Positions 15,366-22,944 of a DNA stretch of 64,000 bases are shown piece after piece. Under the pieces are notes generated by a model. It was not told where the DNA came from and made no database searches. It was given only the letters and a program-made list of their open reading frames with translations. A program made the position numbers and the translations under genes. This DNA comes from JAJYLM01 sp964547905 (GTDB taxonomy: Bacteria > JAMCPX01), in assembly GCA_964547905.1 (NCBI GenBank), contig CAZJPN010000061.1, positions 32,861-96,860 of the forward strand, written 5' to 3'. Each line of letters opens with the position of its first letter. Within the stretch, counting starts at the first letter, position 1.

Positions 15366-16281
15366 CATACCTGATTTTTTATTAACTAAGCATTCAAGTA
15401 TCGACTATAAACATTTTTCAAGTAATGCAGGGCATGCTTATCTGGACAAAGGTTTGGCTTATGTAGTGCATATTTTAAAAACTGGTCATGATCAAATAGA
15501 GTTCGCAAACAAGGATGGGTTTTTTCAAAGATTGTCTCCACAGACGAAATTATTTTTTTTACTCTTTTTTATTATCATGGTAAGTATAAAAAGGGACATA
15601 GTATCTGAGTTAATTATTGCTGTTTTTGTATTAGGGCTTATTATTATCTCAAGATTAAATACCGTTGGCCTTTACAAAAGGGTATTGGTATTGGGCTTTA
15701 TTTTTGGATTTCTTGTTGCATTACCTTCAAGTCTCAATATTTTTAATCATGGTAAGATCATATTTCCTATAGCAAAGCTGTCAGCACCTTATACGATATG
15801 GTGGTTACATATTCCAGAAAACATAGGAGTTACGCATGATGGAATTTTAATTGTTGTCATGCTTACACTCAGGGTTATAAATTCTTTAGCAATATCCTTT
15901 TTAGTTTTATACACCACTGTTTTTGAAGATATTATAAAAGCTCTAAAGATGTTCAAGGTGCCTGATGCAATCCTGATAACGATAACATTATCTTACAAAT
16001 ATATTTTCATGTTTGTTAAAACAGTAGAAGACATGTATTTAGCGAAAAAAAGCAGGATAATAGCTTATCAGGGAGATGCTGAAATAAGAAATTGGATTGT
16101 AGGCAGATTTGCATTTTTGTTTAGAAAGACACAAAAAAAATATGAGGATGTATTTAAGGCAATGTCAAGCAGAGGGTTTTCAAATGATATAAAACTATAT
16201 AGGACGAAAGGACTGAATAAAATTGATTGGTTTACGAGTATAATATTTCTTTTCATTGGGGCTATTGTTTTATGGATATAG
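15355..16281 (+). CDS. cbiQ: Nickel/cobalt ECF transporter T component CbiQ
   Basis: The transmembrane coupling subunit linking CbiM to the ATPase. The 308-residue protein has an about 60-residue cytoplasmic N-terminal stretch, then 4-5 hydrophobic helices and the family region TITLSYKYIFMFVKTVEDM followed by KSRII. The C-terminal AMSSRGF is the expected coupling motif of CbiQ (Ala-Arg-Gly-type coupling helix). It is slightly longer than usual because of the N-terminal extension. It overlaps the genes on both sides, typical for this transporter operon. Confidence 0.9.
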   Translation: MKNSIPDFLLTKHSSIDYKHFSSNAGHAYLDKGLAYVVHILKTGHDQIEFANKDGFFQRLSPQTKLFFLLFFIIMVSIKRDIVSELIIAVFVLGLIIISRLNTVGLYKRVLVLGFIFGFLVALPSSLNIFNHGKIIFPIAKLSAPYTIWWLHIPENIGVTHDGILIVVMLTLRVINSLAISFLVLYTTVFEDIIKALKMFKVPDAILITITLSYKYIFMFVKTVEDMYLAKKSRIIAYQGDAEIRNWIVGRFAFLFRKTQKKYEDVFKAMSSRGFSNDIKLYRTKGLNKIDWFTSIIFLFIGAIVLWI

Positions 16282-17096
16282 ATAATTCAATTATAAGGAT
16301 AGAAAAAATAAATTACAGTTATTATGATAAGATTACCGCACTTGTTGACGTAAACATGGATATAAAAGAGGGAGAACTATTTGCAATAATTGGTGCTAAT
16401 GGCTGTGGCAAATCAACCCTCTTGCATATAATGGATGGCTTGCTTTATCCTTCTACTGGTAATGTTCTATTTAAAGGTAAAAAGGTTTCCAAAGATTCAT
16501 TAGAGAATAAAGATTTCTTAAGATATTTCCGCGAAAGGGTCGGATACGTATTTCAGGACTCGGATACCCAATTATTTTGTCCTACAGTGCTGGATGAACT
16601 ATTGTACGGCCCTCTCCAGTTAGGCATTGACAAAGATACTTCTTTACAAAGGGCACACGAAATAATGGATATGCTTGATATAGGGCAACTCGAACACAGA
16701 CAGTCGTATATGTTATCAGATGGAGAGAAGAAGAAGGTTGCTCTTGGTTCTATTCTAACTATAAATCCCGAGGTATTACTTTTTGATGAACCCACAAATG
16801 GGCTTGATCCAAGAACACAGGCATTTGTGTTCGACCTTATATTGACCTTACATGATGTAAATAAAACAATTGTGATTGCTACCCATGATCTAAGTTTTGT
16901 AAATGAGTTAAATGCAAGGGTTGCCGTGTTTTCCGAAGAGCATCGTATTATAAAAATGGGGAATTCGGATGAGATATTAAGAAACGAGGCACTACTTATG
17001 AAGGTTAATTTAATACATCAACATAAGCATTATCACGGCAATAAACTACATTCTCATCTTCATTCACATTATCTGTTTCATAGACACGACTATTAA
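16272..17096 (+). CDS. cbiO: Nickel/cobalt ECF transporter ATPase CbiO with His-rich tail
   Basis: ABC ATPase (274 residues from ATG 16272) that powers the importer. All nucleotide motifs are present: Walker A GANGCGKST, Q-loop FQDSDTQLF, signature LSDGEKKKVALGS, Walker B VLLFDEPTNGLDP and switch IATHD. The last 29 residues are unusual: ten histidines in patterns such as HQHKHYH and HSHLHSH, ending at the stop. Such tails bind Ni2+ or Zn2+ and may store or sense metal; this supports nickel as the cargo. It is the last gene of the island: the next gene is on the opposite strand, 21 bases away. A longer frame from 16227 lies inside cbiQ and is not used. Confidence 0.93.
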   Translation: MDIDNSIIRIEKINYSYYDKITALVDVNMDIKEGELFAIIGANGCGKSTLLHIMDGLLYPSTGNVLFKGKKVSKDSLENKDFLRYFRERVGYVFQDSDTQLFCPTVLDELLYGPLQLGIDKDTSLQRAHEIMDMLDIGQLEHRQSYMLSDGEKKKVALGSILTINPEVLLFDEPTNGLDPRTQAFVFDLILTLHDVNKTIVIATHDLSFVNELNARVAVFSEEHRIIKMGNSDEILRNEALLMKVNLIHQHKHYHGNKLHSHLHSHYLFHRHDY

Positions 17097-17117
17097 CTCG
17101 AAAAATGCATTTTTTGG

Positions 17118-18077
17118 TTAACCAATTATGCTCTTATAAAACTCTTCTTCCTTGATGGACTGGATCCAGAGCATGTCGGAGACAATGCCGAAATCGGAAA
17201 TATCGGATTCACTGATCTCTTTGAAGACGATAGATATGTCGGTCCAGCGAGATGCAATCTGCCTCATCATGGTTACAACTTTTTTGTTTGCAAACCCTTC
17301 AAGGAAATCTGCATACATTTTTCTGAATCCGCCGCCGCCTGTCCCTCTTTTCTCTATTATCTGATATGCGAAGCGCGCCAGCCATTTCCAATCCGGCAGC
17401 TCTTTCCATTCTAAGACCTTTTTGGATGCAAGTTGAATACCTTTTATACCGTAACCTTCAAAATCAGCGGATGACAGCATGCTGTTTGCATTGGATGCGG
17501 CTGCCTTGGTAAAGAGTTTTTTCTTGTGCAGTTCGAAAACAGGCTTTGATATGGGGGCAAAATGTGCGTGTTCACCTGCAGGAAAGTTGCCGTGTATTAT
17601 CCCTTCAATCAAGGAGCCAAAACCGCATTGAGTGAGCCCCTTTCGTTCCGTATCCGAGATGTAAGCACTATCGTCATCAAGATTGTATCCCCATAAAATT
17701 ACAGCATGACCTGGAAAATGTGTTTTGCTCTTATAATAATCAAGATAAAAAATATCAGTCCTGAGTAATACAGGTATATTATTGTCTATGTTTGAAATGA
17801 GCATAGATTTTATGCCTTCTTCAGAATCCAGCTCCTGCCAGTTGAAGTCAACCCCTATGTTGTCGAAAAATCTTTTCTCTATATCCGCTGATCTGAAGTG
17901 CATCATTTTTGATGGGTTTAATCCTTCGATATACCAGAAACCAATTCCCTCGCCTGTGCCAAAACAGTCCGGCTCTGTCAACTCATATCCATAAAATTTC
18001 ATAAGGTCCGACAGTGCTGTAGAGGCACAGTGTTTGCCTGGTTTATGAGTCCAATGTTCTATTATCTTTTCCGACAT
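17118..18077 (-). CDS. BtrH-like N-terminal/DUF4872 protein
   Basis: A 319-residue protein resembling the family with a BtrH-like N-terminal domain and a DUF4872 C-terminal domain. BtrH-type domains are papain-like acyltransferases; the N-terminus HKPGKHCASTALSDLMKFYG has the Cys and its helix, and FPGHAVILWGY supplies the conserved His, followed by an Asp-containing AYISDTER. The C-terminal half contains GTGGGGFRKMYADFLEGFA, typical of DUF4872. An acyl- or aminoacyl-transfer or peptidase activity is possible, but no peptide or antibiotic gene lies beside it. It is convergent with the nickel transporter and lies 34 bases from pgi, maybe in its transcript. Confidence 0.7.
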   Translation of the reverse strand: MSEKIIEHWTHKPGKHCASTALSDLMKFYGYELTEPDCFGTGEGIGFWYIEGLNPSKMMHFRSADIEKRFFDNIGVDFNWQELDSEEGIKSMLISNIDNNIPVLLRTDIFYLDYYKSKTHFPGHAVILWGYNLDDDSAYISDTERKGLTQCGFGSLIEGIIHGNFPAGEHAHFAPISKPVFELHKKKLFTKAAASNANSMLSSADFEGYGIKGIQLASKKVLEWKELPDWKWLARFAYQIIEKRGTGGGGFRKMYADFLEGFANKKVVTMMRQIASRWTDISIVFKEISESDISDFGIVSDMLWIQSIKEEEFYKSIIG

Positions 18078-18111
18078 TTAACTGGACGGCCTTTCTAATG
18101 ATATGAAAGTG

Positions 18112-19428
18112 TTATTGTAAAAGCTGCTTTAGTATACGCTTTCCCTCTTCTACCCCCGGCTGATCAAATGGGTTTATCTGATAAAGATATCCTACAAAAA
18201 CCACAAGCAGTTCAAATAATACAAACAACTCACCAAGGGTTTTGGGTGTAAGCTCCGGTATAGAGATTGTTATTGATGGACGTGCTGAGTTTATAAGAGA
18301 CATCCTTGTAGCATTCATTTCCGCATGAAACAAAGTATCGAGTGTTTTACCGAAAAGATACCCAAATTCGACATCAACCGGTGATAGGGGAACAATCCTG
18401 TTTTCTTTGATATTTACCTTGTTTACCTCAATGAAGGTTATAAGCTTGTCTGCAGGCCCTTCTTTATAAAGCTGAAGCTGGGAGTGCTGGTCTGTTACAC
18501 CAAGAGCCCTGACCGGGGTACTGCCGGCATAAATCTCCTTGCCGTCTCTTGAATGCTTTTTACCGAGACTTTCTGCCCACAATTGAGCAATCCATTCGGT
18601 GAAATCCGTCAGAAGCGAAGAATAAGGCATAAAAACCATTATATTTTTATTTAATTGATTATGCATAAGGTAATATATAATAGCGAGTTCTCCTATATTC
18701 ATGCCCTTGTTTTTCATGAATGAATCCATGATATTTTTCCCTCCATCCATGAATTCCGATATATTTATACCCATAAAAGAGGCCGGGAATAATCCAACAG
18801 GGGATAATACAGAATATCTGCCGCCAAGATTCTGCGGTACGGGAAGAACAGGTATATTGTACTTCTGAGATAATTGATACAGTGCACCGCTGTTGAAGGT
18901 TGTTATAAACACAAAGTGTTTATATAAGGATTTTACGCCAATCGATTTTTTGAAGACATTCATTATAATAAACAATTGAGCCATAGTTTCGACTGTCTCA
19001 CCGGATTTGCTTATGGCAAGAACGAGTGTCTTCTTGGGATTTATCTTCTGAATAATAATAGAAAATATTGTAGGATCTATATTATCGAGAATGTGTATAT
19101 GTGCCTTTGATTTTGATGTATGGGTAAAAGCCTGCTTTATTGCACGTGTACCAAGTGCAGAACCTCCGATGCCGAGAACAACAACGTCCGTATATTTTGA
19201 TGAAGGATATTGATTTGCCATGGATTTTATTTCCTTTATCATTTCTACATCATTGAGAACGGACAAAAACCCTATTTTATTGTTTGTTATCGATTGGAGG
19301 ATATCTTCTGACGTTACATTTATTTTGTCCTGCACTGCCATTATCGCATTCGTCGAAAGGCCGTCCTTCGAAGAAAGATACTGGCTCATTGCAAAATTAG
19401 TGTTTATTGATATGTTGCTTATATTCAT
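18112..19428 (-). CDS. pgi: Glucose-6-phosphate isomerase
   Basis: Interconverts glucose 6-phosphate and fructose 6-phosphate. The 438-residue protein (start ATG 19428; the frame runs on to 19476 through the upstream gene) has the SIS-fold phosphate loop GIGGSALGTRA, the family signature SKSGETVETMA, PQNLGGRYSVLSPVG, and the catalytic-His block DQHSQLQLYKEG, with LFHAEMNATRM near the end. Length is typical for the shorter bacterial and archaeal-like Pgi proteins. The start lies three bases after the stop of a thioesterase gene; a weak ribosome site suggests translational coupling. Confidence 0.95.
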   Translation of the reverse strand: MNISNISINTNFAMSQYLSSKDGLSTNAIMAVQDKINVTSEDILQSITNNKIGFLSVLNDVEMIKEIKSMANQYPSSKYTDVVVLGIGGSALGTRAIKQAFTHTSKSKAHIHILDNIDPTIFSIIIQKINPKKTLVLAISKSGETVETMAQLFIIMNVFKKSIGVKSLYKHFVFITTFNSGALYQLSQKYNIPVLPVPQNLGGRYSVLSPVGLFPASFMGINISEFMDGGKNIMDSFMKNKGMNIGELAIIYYLMHNQLNKNIMVFMPYSSLLTDFTEWIAQLWAESLGKKHSRDGKEIYAGSTPVRALGVTDQHSQLQLYKEGPADKLITFIEVNKVNIKENRIVPLSPVDVEFGYLFGKTLDTLFHAEMNATRMSLINSARPSITISIPELTPKTLGELFVLFELLVVFVGYLYQINPFDQPGVEEGKRILKQLLQ

Positions 19429-19430
19429 AA

Positions 19431-19844
19431 TTATACAGACAAAAACATTTCCCTTACACTCTGCGGGATCATGCACGCCTTCTTTGTTGAAGGATTAACT
19501 GCAACGGTTACGGTATGTGCCGTTGCAACAATGCGATCACGATCCTCCTCATGTGTTATAACATATTCGAGTGTAAATGCCCTGTCCTTCATCTCCTTTA
19601 ATTTAACGTATATATTTAAAATGTCATCCACAGTGGCTGAACTCTTGTAGTGTATGCATGCCTCCACAAGCACAAAATCTATGCCGTACTTTAGCCTGTC
19701 CTTTACAGATATTCCTGCCTTTCTGAGGAATTCTATCCTTCCGATCTCGAGATATGTCATATAGGTAACATTGCTGACAATACCCTGTGCGTCGGTTTCC
19801 ACAAATCTAACCCTTACCTGTGTTTTAAAGCCAAAACCTTCCAT
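19431..19844 (-). CDS. Acyl-CoA thioesterase, YbgC/FadM hot-dog family
   Basis: A 137-residue hot-dog-fold protein that probably hydrolyses acyl-CoA esters. The active-site pattern of the 4-hydroxybenzoyl-CoA thioesterase class is visible: RFVETDAQGIVSNVTYMTYLE, where the Asp precedes the usual G-(V/I)-V and helix; the His of the common D-x-x-G-x-x-(H/N) is Asn here. VEACIHYKSSATVDD and TVTVAVNPSTKKA complete the fold. It lies between pgi and an SCP2-like gene, tightly packed, so it shares a transcript with genes for CoA or lipid-related proteins. Confidence 0.85.
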   Translation of the reverse strand: MEGFGFKTQVRVRFVETDAQGIVSNVTYMTYLEIGRIEFLRKAGISVKDRLKYGIDFVLVEACIHYKSSATVDDILNIYVKLKEMKDRAFTLEYVITHEEDRDRIVATAHTVTVAVNPSTKKACMIPQSVREMFLSV

Positions 19845-19854
19845 CGTTTATGCC

Positions 19855-20274
19855 TCAATAAACTGAAAATAACTTTGTTAAATGGGTTAGAAGCAAAGGA
19901 TGCGCAAATAGTCCCTGTATCTTAAGCTTACCGTTGAACAGCATACCGAGAACCTCCCTGCCTGTCTTATCAAAGTAATACGGCAGCCCGGCCTTTATCT
20001 TTAATGTACTCAATTTGAGTATATTGTCTGAGTCTGTTTCTATCTTTAGCTTGCATGGCGGTTTTACCCCATCATAAATAACAATACTGCCTTTTTTGCA
20101 CTCCAGCGTTAGGTTTACATCGATATCCTTGGCTACGATTGCAATATTGCCGTTGAGCGCATCTAAATCCTTTGCTCTCTCTGCATGATTGTCTATGTTC
20201 TGAGAAATAAGGTCTCTTATCATTGCTGCTAACCCATTGTCTTGGGCGGTTTTATCTATTGTAATCTTTGCCAT
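19855..20274 (-). CDS. SCP2-like lipid-carrier protein (small)
   Basis: A 139-residue soluble protein resembling the sterol-carrier-protein-2 fold: an N-terminal helical part, a beta region (LTLECKKGSIVIYDG, CKLKIETDSDNILKL) and the typical closing MLFNGKLKIQGL. SCP2 domains bind fatty acyl chains or acyl-CoAs in a hydrophobic tunnel. It lies directly downstream of an iron alcohol dehydrogenase (two bases apart) and upstream of a thioesterase. Family assignment is by overall pattern and moderately sure; no catalytic residues are expected. Confidence 0.65.
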   Translation of the reverse strand: MAKITIDKTAQDNGLAAMIRDLISQNIDNHAERAKDLDALNGNIAIVAKDIDVNLTLECKKGSIVIYDGVKPPCKLKIETDSDNILKLSTLKIKAGLPYYFDKTGREVLGMLFNGKLKIQGLFAHPLLLTHLTKLFSVY

Positions 20275-20276
20275 TT

Positions 20277-21437
20277 TTAGAACGCCTGTTTTAGTATTTT
20301 CAATGTTTCTTCCGGATCAAATATCGGTTTACCATTGTACACAATAGAACCATCAGAGATTGCATCTTCGGCAACCTGCTTCAGACCATCTTCTTTTACG
20401 CCGACATCCCTTAATTTCTGCGGCATCTTTACACGCTTTGTAAGTGCCCAGATCGTCTCTGCAGCCTTATGTGCAGCAGCTTCATCACTTAACCCCTTAA
20501 TATCAACCCCCATTGCCTGAGCAGCAAGCCTGTATTTGTCGGCAACAACATCGAGGTTGTACTCGATGCAGTACGGTAGAAGTATACTGTTGGCCACGCC
20601 GTGGGGTACACCGAATCTGCCGCCGACACTGTGTGCAAGGGCATGGACCACACCAACCTGTGCATTGCCGAAAGCAACGCCCGCTAAATTTGCTGCTATC
20701 TGCATCTGTCCTCGTGCCAGAAGATCTTTACCGTTATCAACAGCCTTGGGTAGGAACTCTACTATCATCCTTATTCCTTGCAGTGCAAGGCCGTCTGTTA
20801 TCGGTGTTGCCTGCTGAGAGTGCAATGCCTCTATGCAATGGCTCATTGCATCCATGCCTGTCCCGGCGGTTACATTCGAAGGCATGCTGACCGTCATGAG
20901 AGGATCGAGTATGCCTACATTCGGAATTATATAGTTATCAGCGTAAAGCAGTTTTCTATGTTTCGTATGATCCTTTATTACCGCGGCATAGGTAACCTCG
21001 CTACCGGTCCCGGCTGTGGTTGGAATAACTATGTGTGGAGTAAGAGGTTCGTTAAGAAAATTTATACCCGAATTGTCTTCTATCTTCCCCCCGGTGGCAA
21101 GTACTACTGCAATGCCCTTCGCTGTATCTATTGAACTACCGCCCCCAACTGTTACTATACAATCCGCACCTATAGATCTCGCATAATCCGCACCCTTATC
21201 AACGATATGTGTGCCTGTGTCCGGCTCTATATCGGAAAACATACCTGCAAATTTGTTTGACAGCGATTTTTTTACCTTCTCAACCATTTCGCTTTTTTCA
21301 AGGAATTTGTCTGTTACCAGCAAAACCTTCTTTCCCTTAAGAGCCTCCACCTCCTGTAACACCTCACTTGCTGAGCCTTTCCCAAAGATGATCTTTGTTG
21401 GATTACGAAATATAAAATTCAGATCAGCATCGTACAT
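20277..21437 (-). CDS. Iron-containing alcohol dehydrogenase
   Basis: A 386-residue NAD(P)-dependent group III alcohol dehydrogenase. The dinucleotide region TVGGGSSIDTAKG and the PTTAGTGSEVT segment are canonical. Iron-binding candidates are in MDAMSHCIEA, the HALAHSVGGRFGVPHG block and its upstream Asp (GILDPLMT). Such enzymes interconvert alcohols, diols or hydroxy acids and aldehydes or ketones; substrate cannot be read. A strong AAAAAAAGGAG site precedes the ATG. The gene lies between two SCP2-like proteins, which suggests a lipid-like or acyl substrate, as inference. Confidence 0.92.
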   Translation of the reverse strand: MYDADLNFIFRNPTKIIFGKGSASEVLQEVEALKGKKVLLVTDKFLEKSEMVEKVKKSLSNKFAGMFSDIEPDTGTHIVDKGADYARSIGADCIVTVGGGSSIDTAKGIAVVLATGGKIEDNSGINFLNEPLTPHIVIPTTAGTGSEVTYAAVIKDHTKHRKLLYADNYIIPNVGILDPLMTVSMPSNVTAGTGMDAMSHCIEALHSQQATPITDGLALQGIRMIVEFLPKAVDNGKDLLARGQMQIAANLAGVAFGNAQVGVVHALAHSVGGRFGVPHGVANSILLPYCIEYNLDVVADKYRLAAQAMGVDIKGLSDEAAAHKAAETIWALTKRVKMPQKLRDVGVKEDGLKQVAEDAISDGSIVYNGKPIFDPEETLKILKQAF

Positions 21438-21462
21438 AAATAGCTCCTTTTTTTAAAATTTA

Positions 21463-21505
21463 TCAGGGGCCAACCCCCCAACCGCCTTTTTGAGCAAGCC
21501 CCTGA
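21463..21505. other. Hairpin-forming spacer upstream of the alcohol dehydrogenase
   Basis: An 8-bp perfect inverted repeat (TCAGGGGC and GCCCCTGA) encloses 27 bases in the 97-base gap between the SCP2 gene and the alcohol dehydrogenase, both on the minus strand. It could form a 5' leader structure or weak attenuator; there is no uridine tract. Confidence 0.3.
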
Positions 21506-21534
21506 AGATCACGTACAACTATCAACCCTGTCTA

Positions 21535-22005
21535 TTATTCATCAACAAACTTGGTATCTATCATTGTTGCCGAATCTACAAGGTCCTGTGCTGCTTTGAC
21601 AAATCTTACTATCGTCGGAAGATCCCCTTTTAGTTTCAACTTGCCCTGCATCATGCCTTTTACCGGGTCAAGCTCCTTCTTGAGAACAGCCTTCCATCGT
21701 GCATATCCCCCGATGATCACAAATTTAGCCTTGTTTGCCTCATCTACAGATACCCTCTTTGCCTCCCTACAAACACCATGATAAAGGTCAAGCCATACCC
21801 CCACTGCTGTTTCTCCCTCTTTGAGTTGTTTGCTCAAAATAGGATCAAGCCGGGCCTTTTTAAGGGCATTCTCATCATCCAACTCAAGAATAAGAGAAAT
21901 CGTACCATGCTCCCAATTTGCCCCTGATTCTTTGTAGTTAGGGTTTGAATTGATCTTTACCTTGTACTCCGCTATCCATTCCTCACTTGGAAAAGTAACT
22001 GCCAT
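21535..22005 (-). CDS. SCP2 sterol-binding-domain protein
   Basis: A 156-residue cytoplasmic protein with the SCP2 layout: FPSEEWIAEYKVKINSN at the N-terminus, ANWEHGTISLILELD, a central region VGVWLDLYHGVCREAKRV and a C-terminal MQGKLKLKGDLPTIVRF, the recurrent end signature of this family. Likely a non-catalytic acyl or lipid carrier. It is upstream of the iron alcohol dehydrogenase on the same strand, after an 87-base gap from the CinA-like gene, and has a good GGAGG-type ribosome site. Confidence 0.8.
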   Translation of the reverse strand: MAVTFPSEEWIAEYKVKINSNPNYKESGANWEHGTISLILELDDENALKKARLDPILSKQLKEGETAVGVWLDLYHGVCREAKRVSVDEANKAKFVIIGGYARWKAVLKKELDPVKGMMQGKLKLKGDLPTIVRFVKAAQDLVDSATMIDTKFVDE

Positions 22006-22092
22006 AATTTTTACCTCCTTTTTTAGGCCAGAGGTTTATCTCCTCCGACTTAAATTTTTTTATCACATTGTTTAAAATAAACAAGCTATTTG

Positions 22093-22881
22093 TTAATTAC
22101 GCATAAGCTGTTTTAACATATCCATTGCACCCTTAACCCTATCTTCAACATAAGCTTTGTTTCTACCAACGGATGTGAAAAATACCTCAAGAGATTTCTC
22201 TTTTAAGAATCCTGCAGGGCTTGATTTTATATATACATCAGGAAAAGCGGCTGAAACCTTATCAAGCAGTATCCTTAAAACGCTTTCATCATAGCTTTTT
22301 GTTCGTAGCGATTTTTCGAACCAGAAGCTGTTTGAAACATGCTGTTTTATCCAATCGAGTATATGGGCGTCAAAAATAGCCTTTGCTTCAGCAGGTACGC
22401 CGGGTAAACAAAATATGGCAGTATTATTTTTCTTTAAAAAAACCGCAGGTGCCGAGCCAACGGGATTTTTCAGTGGTTTCGCCCCTGCAGGCATAATGCC
22501 CATCTTTATCCTGCCTTTATTCCATCCTTTTGTATGAAGCAGGTCTTTACGGTACAGTTCCTCATATCGCTTTTTAAGCATTTCTAAGGCTTTTCTGTTT
22601 TTTACAAGCCTCTTATGCAGAGCCTTTGCCACCGCTTCGAGTGTCATATCGTCAACCGTGGGACCGAGTCCACCTGTCGTTATAATGAGCGAGGGTTTTG
22701 ATGCGAGTGCCGTTCTTATAGTTTTAATGATATCCGTGGAAACATCATCTATTACATGAATACTCGAAACCCTTGTGCCGAGTATAGTAATATTCCTCGC
22801 AAGATAATTGGAATTGGTATCAAGCGTCCTGCCATTGACCAACTCTCTCCCTACTGCAATTATAACCACATCATGATTCAT
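22093..22881 (-). CDS. CinA N-terminal-domain (molybdopterin-binding fold) protein
   Basis: A 262-residue protein containing only the COG1058 domain of CinA, lacking the C-terminal nicotinamide-nucleotide amidase domain. Motifs: IIAVGRELVNGRTLDTNS (usual GdELL.G..vDTNs), then TTGGLGPTVDDMTLEAVAKAL and NPVGSAPAVFL with FCLPGVPAEAKAIF. In full-length CinA this domain is an ADP-ribose pyrophosphatase; stand-alone forms probably share such activity. It begins 63 bases after the transketolase stop and may be co-transcribed. Confidence 0.88.
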   Translation of the reverse strand: MNHDVVIIAVGRELVNGRTLDTNSNYLARNITILGTRVSSIHVIDDVSTDIIKTIRTALASKPSLIITTGGLGPTVDDMTLEAVAKALHKRLVKNRKALEMLKKRYEELYRKDLLHTKGWNKGRIKMGIMPAGAKPLKNPVGSAPAVFLKKNNTAIFCLPGVPAEAKAIFDAHILDWIKQHVSNSFWFEKSLRTKSYDESVLRILLDKVSAAFPDVYIKSSPAGFLKEKSLEVFFTSVGRNKAYVEDRVKGAMDMLKQLMRN

Positions 22882-22944
22882 AGGTATTTATTATACATGA
22901 TTTTTAGTTTATGTAAGCAAAAAATTAATACATTTTCGAGGGTA

